Positions 1 through 9,125 are shown, counted from the first letter of the stretch. The stretch: DNA of 64,000 nt from Escherichia fergusonii ATCC 35469 (GCF_000026225.1 NC_011740.1:2418001-2482000); one strand, 5' to 3'. Made by a program: numbers and translations. The notes: generated by a model from the letters alone, not told the origin.

Positions 1-250
1 GCTGATACTGACTTTCCTGGATTTGACCACGCAAAGAATCAATATCGGACTGGTTATCAGAGATTTGTTGTTGAAGTTGAGTTAAAAGCTGGCTATGAGC
101 ATTAGAAATACGCTCAAGTTGAGTGACACGGTCTTCGACCGAGCCTGAGCCGACACTACTGATTGGCGCCTGAGCAAAAGCGGCCCAGGGGGCCGCTATG
201 CCAACCAGTAACGACAGACTCAACAAGTGATGTCTGAAGTTACTGCTCAT
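1..250 (-). CDS. cpoB: Cell division coordinator CpoB (YbgF), N-terminal part only
   Basis: This is the first 83 codons of the periplasmic Tol-Pal accessory protein CpoB; the rest lies beyond the left edge. The start ATG (248-250 on the minus strand) opens a typical Sec signal peptide: a hydrophobic core ending AAPWAAFA, then the mature start QAPISSVG. The following Q- and L-rich heptads match the known N-terminal trimerising coiled coil. CpoB binds TolA and coordinates peptidoglycan synthesis (PBP1B) with outer-membrane constriction. It is the last gene of the tol-pal operon, 9 bp after pal. Truncation is due only to the window edge. Confidence 0.93.
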   Translation of the reverse strand, partial: MSSNFRHHLLSLSLLVGIAAPWAAFAQAPISSVGSGSVEDRVTQLERISNAHSQLLTQLQQQISDNQSDIDSLRGQIQESQYQ

Positions 251-259
251 GCAATTCTC

Positions 260-781
260 TTAGTAAACCAGTACGGCACGACGGTTTTTGGAGTATGCCG
301 CTTCGTCATGACCCAATACTGCAGGTTTTTCTTTACCGTAAGAAACGATGGAGATCTGGTCTGCAGAAACGCCTTTACCCTGCAGGTACATCTTAACGGC
401 GTTCGCACGACGTTCACCCAGGGAGATGTTGTATTCCGGAGTACCACGTTCGTCCGCGTGACCTTCTACGGTGACTTTGTAAGACGGGTTGCTACGCAGG
501 AAGTTTGCGTGTGCATCCAGCATTTGAGCAAAATCAGAACGGATGTCGTACTTGTCCAGATCGAAGTATACGATGTTGTTCTGTTGCAGCTGTTGCATTT
601 GCAGACGTGCCTGCTCTTCAGAAGACATGTTGCCGTTGCCGCCGTTAATGTCAGTGCCGGCACCGCCGTTCAGCATGCCTTCGCTGCCGTCATTGCTAGC
701 GTTCTTGTTGGAAGAACATGCCGCAATTGCCATAACCGGCAGAGCGATCATCAGCCCTTTCAGCACTTTGTTAAGTTGCAT
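260..781 (-). CDS. pal: Peptidoglycan-associated outer-membrane lipoprotein Pal
   Basis: Pal anchors the outer membrane to peptidoglycan and is the outer-membrane partner of TolB and TolA. The 173-residue product has a lipoprotein signal with lipobox MAIAAC (lipidated Cys about residue 21), a flexible Gly/Asn linker and a C-terminal OmpA-like domain with the diaminopimelate-binding region around GHADERGTPEYN. I chose the internal ATG at 781 (MQLNKVLKG) because it gives the family length and a proper signal; an upstream in-frame ATG adds only 8 residues. The linker (GMLNGGAGTDINGG) differs from K-12 as I remember it, whereas the OmpA domain looks unchanged. Confidence 0.97.
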   Translation of the reverse strand: MQLNKVLKGLMIALPVMAIAACSSNKNASNDGSEGMLNGGAGTDINGGNGNMSSEEQARLQMQQLQQNNIVYFDLDKYDIRSDFAQMLDAHANFLRSNPSYKVTVEGHADERGTPEYNISLGERRANAVKMYLQGKGVSADQISIVSYGKEKPAVLGHDEAAYSKNRRAVLVY

Positions 782-815
782 TTCAATGATTCCTTTACTA
801 TTCAATTAATTATTA

Positions 816-2108
816 TCACAGATACGGCGACCAGGCAGGGAATTTGACCTGTCCATCAGTTGCCGGAAGACGCGCTTTGAAACGCCCATCTGTAGAAACC
901 AAATTCAGCACGGATCCCATCCCCTGAGAAGAGCTGTAGATTACCATAGTGCCGTTAGGTGCCAGACTTGGCGTTTCATCCAGGAACGTGGACGACAGAA
1001 CTTGTACGCCTCCCGTTACCAGATCTTGTTTGGCAATGTGTTGCTTACCGCCATCGGAGCTGACCATTACCATAAATTTACCGTCGCTGCTGACATCAGC
1101 ATCCTGGTTTTGTGTACCTTCCCAGGTTATACGCTGTGGTGCACCGCCGTTAATATTCACTTTATACACTTGCGGACGACCAGCCTGGTCTGAAGTAAAT
1201 GCCAGATTCTGACTGTCCGGGAACCAGGTTGGTTCAGTATTGTTGCTACGACCATCAGTTATCTGACGAATCTGACCAGAGGCGAGATCCATAACATACA
1301 GATTCAGACTGCCGGTTTTAGACAGGGCAAAAGCCAGCTTCGAACCATCAGGAGAGAAAGCAGGAGCACCGTTATGACGCGGGAAAGACGCAACCTTACG
1401 GATAGCACCATTCGCCAGTGTCTGGATAACCAGCTCAGAGCGACCACTTTCAAAAGTCACGTAAGCCAGCTTCGAACCATCTGGTGACCATGCAGGAGAC
1501 ATCAGCGGTTGTGGTGAACGGTGAACGACAAAGGGGTTGTAGCCGTCGTAATCGGATACACGCAGTTCATAAGGGAACTGGCCGCCATTGGTTTGCACAA
1601 CATAAGCAAGACGAGTACGGAACGCACCTTTAATACCCGTCAGTTTTTCGAATACTTCGTCACTGACAGTATGAGCGGCGTAACGCAGCCACTGCTTATT
1701 CACTTTGAATGAATTTTGCGCCAGAACAGTTCCTGGAGCACCGCCAGTATCAACCAGCTGATAAGTAACGTTATAGGAACCGTCCGGGTTTGGTGTTACC
1801 TGACCAACAACAACAGCGTCAATAGCCAGTGCAGACCAGGCTGCTGGCTGAACTTCTTGTGCAGAAGCCGGTTGTTGTGGCAGACGAGCGCGATCAAGCG
1901 GATTAAATTTACCGCTGTAGCGCAGGTCATCACTGACAATACCACCGATATCTTCTGGTGCAGCACCAGGGCCTGCCCATTTAAAGGGAACGACACCAAT
2001 CGGACGACCGGAATCAACCCCGCCGTCGATCACAATACGAACTTCTGCGTGTAGCATCGCTGCCCACAGCATCAGAAAACCAAATGCTACTCGTAATGCC
2101 TGCTTCAT
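816..2108 (-). CDS. tolB: Tol-Pal system periplasmic beta-propeller protein TolB
   Basis: TolB is a soluble periplasmic protein that binds Pal and is released by TolA during outer-membrane constriction. The 430-residue product has a signal peptide ending LHAEV, an N-terminal alpha/beta domain, and a six-bladed propeller visible as repeated WSPDGSKLAY / FSPDGSKLAF / WFPDSQNLAF motifs. The mature N-terminus EVRIVIDGG is the segment known to reach TolA. Start at 2108 gives the family length; MCPDKGDM upstream is a short in-frame extension. I count several dozen substitutions against remembered K-12 TolB (for example FKWAG, VSDDLRY), far more than in suc or gltA in the same window, which suggests a recombined segment. 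Confidence 0.96.
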   Translation of the reverse strand: MKQALRVAFGFLMLWAAMLHAEVRIVIDGGVDSGRPIGVVPFKWAGPGAAPEDIGGIVSDDLRYSGKFNPLDRARLPQQPASAQEVQPAAWSALAIDAVVVGQVTPNPDGSYNVTYQLVDTGGAPGTVLAQNSFKVNKQWLRYAAHTVSDEVFEKLTGIKGAFRTRLAYVVQTNGGQFPYELRVSDYDGYNPFVVHRSPQPLMSPAWSPDGSKLAYVTFESGRSELVIQTLANGAIRKVASFPRHNGAPAFSPDGSKLAFALSKTGSLNLYVMDLASGQIRQITDGRSNNTEPTWFPDSQNLAFTSDQAGRPQVYKVNINGGAPQRITWEGTQNQDADVSSDGKFMVMVSSDGGKQHIAKQDLVTGGVQVLSSTFLDETPSLAPNGTMVIYSSSQGMGSVLNLVSTDGRFKARLPATDGQVKFPAWSPYL

Positions 2109-2240
2109 CATATCTCCCTTATCTGGACACAATGCCCACGATAATTTAGCAGAATTTTAACAAACTCAAATACACAAAACTACCAGAACCCAGCGACCCG
2201 CCCTATTTGTTCTTCTTCGTTATACCAGAGAAAAACAACA

Positions 2241-3452
2241 TTACGGCTTAAAGTCCAGTGGAGCATTTTTGAACACTTCATATACCGCCTGGCTTGGTGG
2301 TTTTGGGATCTTCGCAAGTTTAGCTGCAGCAAGCGCAGCCTGACAAAGCGCAGGATCTCCACCTTCCGGCTTAATATCCAGTAACATGCCATCCGGGGCC
2401 AGTTTTATACGCAATGTACAGGTTTTACCTGCATAAAGAGATGCGTCATAAAACCTGCTTTCAATAGCAGATTTAATTTGCCCGGCATAGTTATTGATAT
2501 CCTCGCCTGATGCGCCATTATTTTTAGTATTACCCACCCCAGCAGGTGAATCATGGCCTCCTTTCGGCCCACCGCCCGTTTTCGGTGCATTCTTACCAGA
2601 ACTTAGCTCACCAAAAATATCATCAGCCTCTGCTGCTTTCTGGGCAGCCTTTTTGTCTGCCGCTGCTTTTTCGGCAGCCTTTTTCTCTGCTGCGGCTTTC
2701 TCGGCGGCTTTTTTCTCTGCTGCTGCTTTGTCTGCAGCGGCTTTCTCAGCAGCTTTTTTCTCTGCTGCTGCTTTGTCTGCAGCGGCTTTCTCGGCAGCTT
2801 TTTTCTCTGCTGCTGCTTTGTCTGCAGCGGCTTTCTCAGCAGCCTTTTTCTCTGCTGCTGCTTTGTCTGCAGCGGCTTTCTCAGCGGCCTTTTTCTCTGC
2901 TGCTGCTTTTTCTGCAGCGGCTTTCTCAGCAGCTTTTTTATCTGCTATTGCTTTTTCTGCTATAGCTTTTTTCTGCGCCTCTGCCTCGGCGAGTTTAGCT
3001 GCCTCTGCCTCAGCCTTTTTCTGTGCTTCTGCTTTCTTCATGGCCTCTTCAGCTTGCTGACGCTTTAACTCTGCCTGTTTTGCGTCCTCTTCAGCTTGTT
3101 TTTTCTGTTGCTGAGCGGCTATACGCTCTTTTTCAGCCTGTTTTAACCGTTCCTGCTCTGCGGCTTGTCTTTCACGGAGTTCTTCAGCCGCTTGTTGTTC
3201 CTTTTTCTTACGTTGCTCTTCGGAACGACGCGCACTGGCTTCCTGCTCCTTGATACGCTCGCTGTTTGCTACAACAGCACCAGTATCAACCATTACCGCG
3301 TCGATAGACGAACCACCGCCGCCTCCGGCTGAAGCTTCTATATTTTCATCAAACGAGCTCCAGATCAGCGCTGCAAATAAAATGACATGCAGCACTGCTG
3401 AAATAATTATCGCTCGTTTAAGTTTGTCGTTTTGTTCGGTTGCCTTTGACAC
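2241..3452 (-). CDS. tolA: Tol-Pal inner-membrane spanning protein TolA
   Basis: TolA links the TolQR motor to the outer membrane and is the entry receptor for group A colicins and filamentous phage. Start is GTG (3452) giving MSKATEQNDKLKRA. Domain I has one membrane helix (residues about 14-34). Domain II is a very long K/A/E helix, here built largely of a 15-residue repeat. Domain III (about residues 300-403, from DDIFGELSSGK) is the globular C-terminal domain ending NAPLDFKP. The product is 403 residues, against 421 in K-12 as I recall, and domain II differs strongly. Antisense ORFs across the repeat are shadows. Confidence 0.96.
   Translation of the reverse strand: MSKATEQNDKLKRAIIISAVLHVILFAALIWSSFDENIEASAGGGGGSSIDAVMVDTGAVVANSERIKEQEASARRSEEQRKKKEQQAAEELRERQAAEQERLKQAEKERIAAQQQKKQAEEDAKQAELKRQQAEEAMKKAEAQKKAEAEAAKLAEAEAQKKAIAEKAIADKKAAEKAAAEKAAAEKKAAEKAAADKAAAEKKAAEKAAADKAAAEKKAAEKAAADKAAAEKKAAEKAAADKAAAEKKAAEKAAAEKKAAEKAAADKKAAQKAAEADDIFGELSSGKNAPKTGGGPKGGHDSPAGVGNTKNNGASGEDINNYAGQIKSAIESRFYDASLYAGKTCTLRIKLAPDGMLLDIKPEGGDPALCQAALAAAKLAKIPKPPSQAVYEVFKNAPLDFKP
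2716..2940 (-). repeat. 45-bp tandem repeat inside tolA domain II
   Basis: Five consecutive 45-bp units begin at 2716, 2761, 2806, 2851 and 2896. Each starts tctgctgctgctttgtctgc or a one-base variant on the plus strand. Each encodes 15 residues of the type EKKAAEKAAADKAAA, so gain or loss of a unit keeps frame and changes the length of the periplasm-spanning helix. Units differ at only a few positions, which indicates recent amplification or conversion. Flanking DNA on both sides contains degenerate copies. Confidence 0.9.
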
Positions 3453-3514
3453 TCTTGGTTCCCAAAAACTGTTCGCCCGTAACTCGCTATCTTTACGCCT
3501 GGAAACGCAGGTAA

Positions 3515-3943
3515 TTAGATAGGCTGCGTCATTAAGCCAACCGATTTCACACCCGCACTGTGTAACAAGTTCAGTGCTTTAATGATTTCATCGTAAGGCA
3601 CATCTTTCGCACCACCGATCAGGAAGACCGTTTTCGGATTGGCCTTGAATCGGCTTGAAACTTCTGCCACTACCTGCTCAGGAGGTAACCGTTCCAGTCG
3701 CTCTTTCTCAACAGATATCGCGTACTGACCAACGTCAGAAACTTCAATAATTACCGGTGGATTATCATTACTACTCACTGTTTGCGAGTCGGTAGCCTCC
3801 GGCAAGTCGACTTCCACGCTCTGGGTAATGATGGGGGCCGTTGCCATAAAGATCAGCAGCAGCACCAGCAGTACGTCCAGCAACGGTACAATGTTGATTT
3901 CGGACTTAAGATCGCGACGACCTCGCCCACGCGCTCTGGCCAT
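3515..3943 (-). CDS. tolR: Tol-Pal proton-channel subunit TolR
   Basis: TolR is the ExbD/MotB-like partner of TolQ in the proton-driven Tol motor. The 142-residue product has a basic cytoplasmic N-terminus (MARARGRGRRDLKSEIN), one membrane helix containing the essential Asp in PLLDVLLVLLLIF (about residue 23), then a periplasmic domain. It lies 3 bp after tolQ and 62 bp before tolA in transcription order. The middle of the periplasmic domain (QYAISVEKERLERL) differs from K-12 as I remember it, in line with the divergence seen in TolA and TolB. Confidence 0.97.
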   Translation of the reverse strand: MARARGRGRRDLKSEINIVPLLDVLLVLLLIFMATAPIITQSVEVDLPEATDSQTVSSNDNPPVIIEVSDVGQYAISVEKERLERLPPEQVVAEVSSRFKANPKTVFLIGGAKDVPYDEIIKALNLLHSAGVKSVGLMTQPI

Positions 3944-3946
3944 GGC

Positions 3947-4639
3947 TTACCCCTTGTTGCTCTCGCTAACAGTAAACGCCTGGCGGTGCAGAATAGCGGT
4001 AAACTCTTCCATAAAGTTGTCGTAATTCAGCTCCAGTTTGTTTACACGTTGGTTGAGACGGTTGTAGGCCATAACTGCCGGAATAGCGGCAAACAGACCG
4101 ATTGCCGTCGCAATCAACGCTTCTGCGATACCGGGCGCAACCATTTGTAACGTTGCCTGTTTTACTGCACCAAGGGCGATAAAGGCATGCATAATCCCCC
4201 AGACCGTACCAAACAGACCAATATATGGGCTGATGGAGCCAACTGTGCCGAGGAACGGAATGTGCGTTTCCAGGTTTTCAAGTTCACGGTTCATGGAAAT
4301 ACGCATAGCACGCGATGCCCCTTCAACAACAGCTTCAGGAGCATGACTGTTCGCCCTATGGAGACGAACAAACTCTTTGAACCCACTGTAGAAGATTTGT
4401 TCCGAACCACTGAGATTATCACGCCTTCCCTGGCTCTCCTGGTAGAGGCGAGAGAGTTCGATTCCAGACCAGAATTTATCTTCAAACGCTTCGGCTTCGC
4501 GCGCCGCTGCGTTAAGGATACGAGTCCGCTGGATAATAATGGCCCAGGATGCGATTGAAAAACCAATCAAAATCAACATGATAAGTTTAACCAGAAGGCT
4601 AGCCTTCAGGAACAAATCAAGGATATTCATGTCAGTCAC
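3947..4639 (-). CDS. tolQ: Tol-Pal motor protein TolQ
   Basis: TolQ is the ExbB/MotA-like inner-membrane subunit that forms the proton channel with TolR and energises TolA. The 230-residue product has the expected three membrane segments: one near residues 15-36 and two in the C-terminal half, around [20 protein letters not shown] and [22 protein letters not shown]. The start ATG overlaps the ybgC stop (ATGA), indicating translational coupling. Length equals the K-12 protein. Confidence 0.97.
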
Positions 4640-5040
4640 TGCTTAAACTCCGCGACAATAGACTTGGGAAGCGCACGAGGCTTCATTTTGAGTGGGTCAA
4701 CGCAAACAACCAGAACCTCTGCTTCATTCAGCAAAGTATTCTCGGCGTTGACAATACGTTGCGTGAAAACCAAAGAGGTGCCACGCATTGATGTTATTTC
4801 AGTCTGTATTTCGAGCATATCGTCGAGCCGCGCAGGTGCATAATATTCCACCGTCATTTTACGCACCACAAAGGCAACGCGTTCAGCCATCAGCGCCTGT
4901 TGGCTGAAGTGATGATGACGCAGCATCTCTGTGCGTGCTCTTTCATAAAAAGCGACGTAACTGGCGTGGTACACCACACCACCGGCATCGGTATCTTCAT
5001 AGTAGACGCGAACCGGCCATCGAAACAGCGTTGTATTCAC
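4636..5040 (-). CDS. ybgC: Acyl-CoA thioesterase YbgC
   Basis: YbgC is a hotdog-fold thioesterase and the first gene of the tol-pal operon. The 134-residue product carries the 4-hydroxybenzoyl-CoA thioesterase signature [16 protein letters not shown], with the catalytic Asp in DTDAGG (about residue 18). It overlaps tolQ by 4 bp. Substrates in vivo are acyl-ACP or acyl-CoA; a link to phospholipid synthesis at the envelope is the usual interpretation, but the physiological role is not settled. Length matches the family. Confidence 0.95.
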
Positions 5041-5189
5041 TTTACATCCCGGTAATGCAACAAAAGTTAGAACTTTTAAACGCTGCTACTATACGCGCGC
5101 GATTGAGGTTTGGGAATGAGGGCAAGTTAAGGGAGCGTAAAAATTTATGGACCTTCTGTGGCCCATAAATTTTTGAAGAGAATTCTCAT

Positions 5190-5483
5190 TTAAAAGAAGA
5201 AGAAAATCAGCCCGACAATGAGAACAATATCGGCAAGCAATGGGCAAAAAATCCCTTGCCAGAGAACCTTCTGCGGACGAAAGCCTACGCCGTGAATTAC
5301 ACCAGCACAGACAGCCCACATCAGCAATAAACCATGCCAGATTTCCAGTTCACTGGTCTTCGCGGCAAAACGTGACGGGTCCCAAAACATACATCCTGCT
5401 AACAGAAGCGCCATCACGAAGGAAAGCGCCCGCTGGGGGCGCTTGTCCATTACCGCATACAAGGTTGCGATAATCTTGCTCAT
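5190..5483 (-). CDS. ybgE: Cyd operon membrane protein YbgE
   Basis: YbgE is a 97-residue inner-membrane protein encoded directly after cydX in enterobacterial cyd operons. Three hydrophobic stretches are visible: ALSFVMALLLAGCMFW, IWHGLLLMWAVCAGVIHGV and PLLADIVLIVGLIFFFF. Its ATG overlaps the cydX stop (TGATG at 5481-5485), so it is probably translationally coupled. Its exact role in bd oxidase assembly is unknown. About 150 bp separate it from ybgC, the start of the tol-pal unit. Confidence 0.93.
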   Translation of the reverse strand: MSKIIATLYAVMDKRPQRALSFVMALLLAGCMFWDPSRFAAKTSELEIWHGLLLMWAVCAGVIHGVGFRPQKVLWQGIFCPLLADIVLIVGLIFFFF

Positions 5484-5596
5484 CAGATGTCTTCTTGACC
5501 GGCTTTGCCTGATTCGACGTGCTCAAGCGCCAGCGCGGTGATTACCCCAAACGAACAGGCAAGAAGCGTTCCCAGAATCCATGCGAAATACCACAT
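5483..5596 (-). CDS. cydX: Cytochrome bd-I small subunit CydX
   Basis: This 37-codon gene begins at the ATG at 5594-5596. It encodes MWYFAWILGTLLACSFGVIT followed by a short polar tail ending GQEDI. It is a single-pass membrane peptide and a true structural subunit of cytochrome bd-I, required for haem stability in CydAB. It sits between cydB (14 bp gap) and ybgE (1 bp overlap), exactly as in K-12. Confidence 0.95.
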   Translation of the reverse strand: MWYFAWILGTLLACSFGVITALALEHVESGKAGQEDI

Positions 5597-5610
5597 TTTT
5601 AGCTCCTTAC

Positions 5611-6750
5611 TTAGTACAGAGAGTGGGTGTTACGTTCAATATCTTCTTTGGTGATACGACCGAACATTTTCCAGTAACACCATGCGGTGTAGAGCAGAAT
5701 GATCGGTACCAGAACCACCGCAACCCAGGTCATGACGTTAAGCGTCAGCTGGCTGGAAGTTGCATCCCACATTGTCAGACTTGCGTTCATCATGGTGCTG
5801 GACGGCATCACAAACGGGAACATTGCGATACCGGCAGTCAGGATGATGCAGGCCAGCGTCAGTGAGGAGAACACAAACGCCCATGCGGCTTTATCCATAC
5901 GTGCAGTCAGGATAGTCAGCAGAGGCAGAACCACACCCAGCGCCGGAATAGCCCACAGAATTGGCGTGTTGTTGAAGTTAACCAGCCATGCGCCAGCTTC
6001 ACGAACCACTTCTTTATTCAGCGGGTTAGATGCCGCGTAATGGTCCATTGTTGATTTCACAACATAACCATCGATACCGTACATCACCCATACGCCAGCC
6101 AGTGCGAAGCAGACCAGTGTCACCAGCGCCGCCACCTGAGCTGTTGCACGGGTTCGCAGGTGCAGTTCGCCCACAGTGCGCATTTGCAGGTAGGTCGCGC
6201 CCTGAGTAATGATCATCCCTACGCTCACCACACCTGCCAGCAGGCCGAACGGGTTAAGCAGCTGGAAGAAGTTACCGGTGTAGTACAGACGCAGATATTC
6301 ATCAACGTTGAACGGTACGCCCTGCAACAGGTTACCGAACGCTACACCAATCACCAGCGGCGGAACGAAGCTACCAATGAAGATGCCCCAGTCCCACATG
6401 TTACGCCAGCGGGTTTCTTCAATCTTGGAGCGGTAGTCAAAACCAACCGGACGGAAGAACAAAGACGCCAGCACGAGGATCATCGCCACATAGAAGCCGG
6501 AGAACGCAGCGGCATAGACCATCGGCCAGGCAGCAAACAGAGCGCCACCCGCAGTGATCAGCCATACCTGGTTACCGTCCCAGTGTGGTGCGATGGAGTT
6601 AATCATAATTCGACGCTCGGTGTCGTTACGACCGAGGAAACGGGTGAGCATGCCCACCCCCATGTCGAAACCGTCAGTGACTGCAAAACCAATCAGCAGA
6701 ACGCCAACCAGCAGCCACCAGATAAAACGCAATACTTCATAATCGATCAT
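5611..6750 (-). CDS. cydB: Cytochrome bd-I ubiquinol oxidase subunit II
   Basis: CydB is the second large subunit of the high-affinity quinol oxidase. The 379-residue product has eight to nine membrane helices and begins MIDYEVLRFIWWLLVGVLLI. It retains the conserved acidic region near residue 25-30 (VTDGFDMGVGML; Asp29 and Asp58 are family proton or haem-site residues). It lies 15 bp after cydA in transcription order. The sequence looks essentially identical to K-12. Confidence 0.97.
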   Translation of the reverse strand: MIDYEVLRFIWWLLVGVLLIGFAVTDGFDMGVGMLTRFLGRNDTERRIMINSIAPHWDGNQVWLITAGGALFAAWPMVYAAAFSGFYVAMILVLASLFFRPVGFDYRSKIEETRWRNMWDWGIFIGSFVPPLVIGVAFGNLLQGVPFNVDEYLRLYYTGNFFQLLNPFGLLAGVVSVGMIITQGATYLQMRTVGELHLRTRATAQVAALVTLVCFALAGVWVMYGIDGYVVKSTMDHYAASNPLNKEVVREAGAWLVNFNNTPILWAIPALGVVLPLLTILTARMDKAAWAFVFSSLTLACIILTAGIAMFPFVMPSSTMMNASLTMWDATSSQLTLNVMTWVAVVLVPIILLYTAWCYWKMFGRITKEDIERNTHSLY

Positions 6751-6765
6751 TTGACGACTCCTGTC

Positions 6766-8334
6766 TTAGCGTGCCGGCTGAGTAGTCGTGGAAGACTGCT
6801 CAAAGTGATAGCGACCGGTTTTCAGGCTGCTTGGGCCGAGGCGTGCAAACTTGAACATTAAGAACAATTCTGCCACCAGGAACAGGGTATACAGGCCGCA
6901 AATCAGTACCATCGAGAAGATGAGATCGCCTGCGGTCAGTGACGAGTTCGCCACAGCTGTCGGCAGCACTTCACCGATAGCCCACGGTTGGCGACCATAT
7001 TCAGCCACGAACCAGCCCGCTTCTACAGCAATCCACGGCAACGGAATACCGTACAATGCGGCGCGCAGCAGCCATTTTTTCTCGCCAATGCGGTTGCGGA
7101 TGACACTCCAGAAAGAGAGAGCGATGATTGCCAGCAGCAGGAAGCCACACGCCACCATGATACGGAACGCGAAGTACAGCGGCGCTACACGTGGAATGGA
7201 GTCTTTGGTTGCCTGTTGAATCTGCGCTTCAGTTGCATCCGCCACGTTTGGCGTATAGCGTTTCAGCAGCAGACCGTAACCGAGGTCTTTCTTCATGCTA
7301 TTGAACTGGTCACGAACCGCCTGGTCGGTAGAACCAGAACGCAGTTGCTCGAGCAGAGAGTACGCCTTCATCCCGTTACGGATGCGTTCTTCATGCTGCA
7401 CCATCAGTTCTTTCAGGCCGATAACCGGGGTATCCACGGAACGCGTGGCGATAATGCCCAGTGCGTAAGGGATTTGGATCGCAAATTTGTTCGTCTGCTC
7501 ATCCTGATCAGGAATACCGAACAGAGTAAAGGCAGCAGGCGCAGGTTGCGTTTCCCACTCGGCTTCAATAGCAGCCAGTTTGGTTTTCTGCACGTCGCCC
7601 ATTTCGTAACCGGATTCATCACCCAGAACAATAACAGACAGAACGGCAGCCATACCGAAGCTGGCAGCGATAGCAAAGGAGCGTTTAGCGAAGGCGAAGT
7701 CACGGCCTTTCAACATATACCATGCGCTGATACCGAGGATGAACATCGCGCCAGTCACATAACCAGACGCTACAGTGTGAACGAATTTCACCTGAGCAAC
7801 CGGGTTAAGCACCAGCTCGGAGAAGCTCACCATCTCCATACGCATAGTTTCAAAGTTGAAATCGGACGCGATTGGGTTTTGCATCCAGCCGTTCGCAACC
7901 AGAATCCACAGCGCGGACAGGTTTGAACCAAGCGCCACCAGCCAGGTGACACACATATGCTGAACTTTACCCAGACGATCCCAACCGAAGAAGAACAGAC
8001 CTACAAAGGTGGATTCGAGGAAGAAGGCCATCAGACCTTCGATTGCCAGCGGCGCACCGAAGATATCCCCTACATAGTGGGAATAGTAAGACCAGTTAGT
8101 CCCGAACTGGAACTCCATGGTCAGACCGGTTGCCACACCCAGAGCGAAGTTGATACCAAACAACTTGCCCCAGAACTTGGTCATATCTTTATAAATCTGT
8201 TTGCCGGAAAGGACGTAGACCGTTTCCATAATGGCCAGCAGGAACGCCATACCGAGCGTCAGTGGCACAAAAAGGAAGTGGTACATCGCGGTCAAGGCAA
8301 ACTGTAAGCGCGACAGTTCGACTATATCTAACAT
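6766..8334 (-). CDS. cydA: Cytochrome bd-I ubiquinol oxidase subunit I
   Basis: CydA binds haems b558, b595 and d and oxidises ubiquinol at low oxygen without pumping protons. The 522-residue product carries His19 (in LTAMYHF), a family haem ligand. The periplasmic Q-loop (about residues 250-380) contains the long-form insert typical of E. coli. Of two adjacent ATGs (8337, 8334) I chose the second because it gives the known mature length and places the haem ligand at position 19. The ~850 bp upstream region carries an FNR box, in keeping with ArcA/FNR control. Confidence 0.97.
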   Translation of the reverse strand: MLDIVELSRLQFALTAMYHFLFVPLTLGMAFLLAIMETVYVLSGKQIYKDMTKFWGKLFGINFALGVATGLTMEFQFGTNWSYYSHYVGDIFGAPLAIEGLMAFFLESTFVGLFFFGWDRLGKVQHMCVTWLVALGSNLSALWILVANGWMQNPIASDFNFETMRMEMVSFSELVLNPVAQVKFVHTVASGYVTGAMFILGISAWYMLKGRDFAFAKRSFAIAASFGMAAVLSVIVLGDESGYEMGDVQKTKLAAIEAEWETQPAPAAFTLFGIPDQDEQTNKFAIQIPYALGIIATRSVDTPVIGLKELMVQHEERIRNGMKAYSLLEQLRSGSTDQAVRDQFNSMKKDLGYGLLLKRYTPNVADATEAQIQQATKDSIPRVAPLYFAFRIMVACGFLLLAIIALSFWSVIRNRIGEKKWLLRAALYGIPLPWIAVEAGWFVAEYGRQPWAIGEVLPTAVANSSLTAGDLIFSMVLICGLYTLFLVAELFLMFKFARLGPSSLKTGRYHFEQSSTTTQPAR

Positions 8335-9087
8335 CATGACTCCTTGCTCATCGCATGAAGACTCCGAGAGTGAACCCCGTTAGAAAGGGTCACACGCATG
8401 CCCCAATAGAAATTTGTTTGATCACTTTCATCACACCATGTGAATACACAAAAACGGTGTAAAGAAAGGTTGCAAACATGTTAATAAAAACTCAAATTGA
8501 TCCCACGTATATATTACGCCGCAAAATCCTTACAATAAACAGGTTTTTATTGAAGCAAATTTGCATTTTTCGACGGTGATCAATTTATAGCTAAATTGCC
8601 GCCTTTCAGCCAATTTGATCGAGAACAATTTATCTCTTTTTGATACTCATTTCCAAGATTTATACATTGATTAATATCAATTTCTACAAATTATGTTAAC
8701 AATGTTTCAATAAGGTGATTTTAGTAAACTTTATGTTTAAAATGTGTGACTTATAAGACAGGGAATTAGTTTCGGTTGGTAATTAAAGATAAAAAGAGAC
8801 GAAGCAAAAGCAGCACGGTTGGCCTTAATTCTTTTTTTTGGTCACTGGCTAATACGACGCAGTGTTTCAGGATTATTAATAAAGGCATAAATCCACCTTG
8901 CCAATATTAACATTTAATTAACTTATAATTATATTATAATTAACTCACTCAGGGTTATTATTTTGTTAAAAATAAAGTCACATATACGTAGCTTGAGAGT
9001 GAAGATGAACCCCAAATTGCCTGATGCGCTACGCTTACCAGTGTCTACATCATCTCTGCAATATCTTGAATTTGCATACTTTTACAG
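8335..9087 (-). promoter_or_regulatory. cydA upstream control region
   Basis: This AT-rich stretch has no credible gene. cydABX in K-12 is driven from several promoters spread over several hundred bases and controlled by ArcA, FNR and H-NS; the length and composition here fit that. Visible elements are a perfect FNR palindrome at 8667-8680 and AT-rich palindromic sequence around 8905-8945. The far end (9016-9040) holds a degenerate REP half-unit (cctgatgcgctacgcttacc). Individual promoters were not assigned. Confidence 0.7.
8667..8680. promoter_or_regulatory. FNR-type binding site
   Basis: TTGATTAATATCAA is a perfect match to the FNR consensus TTGAT-N4-ATCAA. It lies about 330 bp upstream of the cydA start, inside the cyd control region. 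FNR repression of cydA under strict anaerobiosis is established in K-12, so function here is likely but inferred. Confidence 0.75.
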
Positions 9088-9125
9088 ACCGAATAAGGCG
9101 TTCATGCCGCATCCGGCATGAACAA
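9088..9125. repeat. REP unit between mngB and cydA
   Basis: The sequence aataaggcgttcatgccgca followed by tccggcatga is a standard enterobacterial REP palindrome. It lies in the space between the end of mngB (9185) and the cyd control region. A related half-unit lies just to its left at about 9016-9040. Confidence 0.8.

Noticed and set aside
2494..3060. Alanine/serine-rich ORF opposite tolA
   Set aside because: Antisense reading of the tolA domain II repeats; low-complexity and without a ribosome site.
9005..9121. 38-codon ORF upstream of cydA (MNPKLPDALRLPV)
   Set aside because: Built from REP-derived sequence at both ends; such ORFs arise by chance around REP units.
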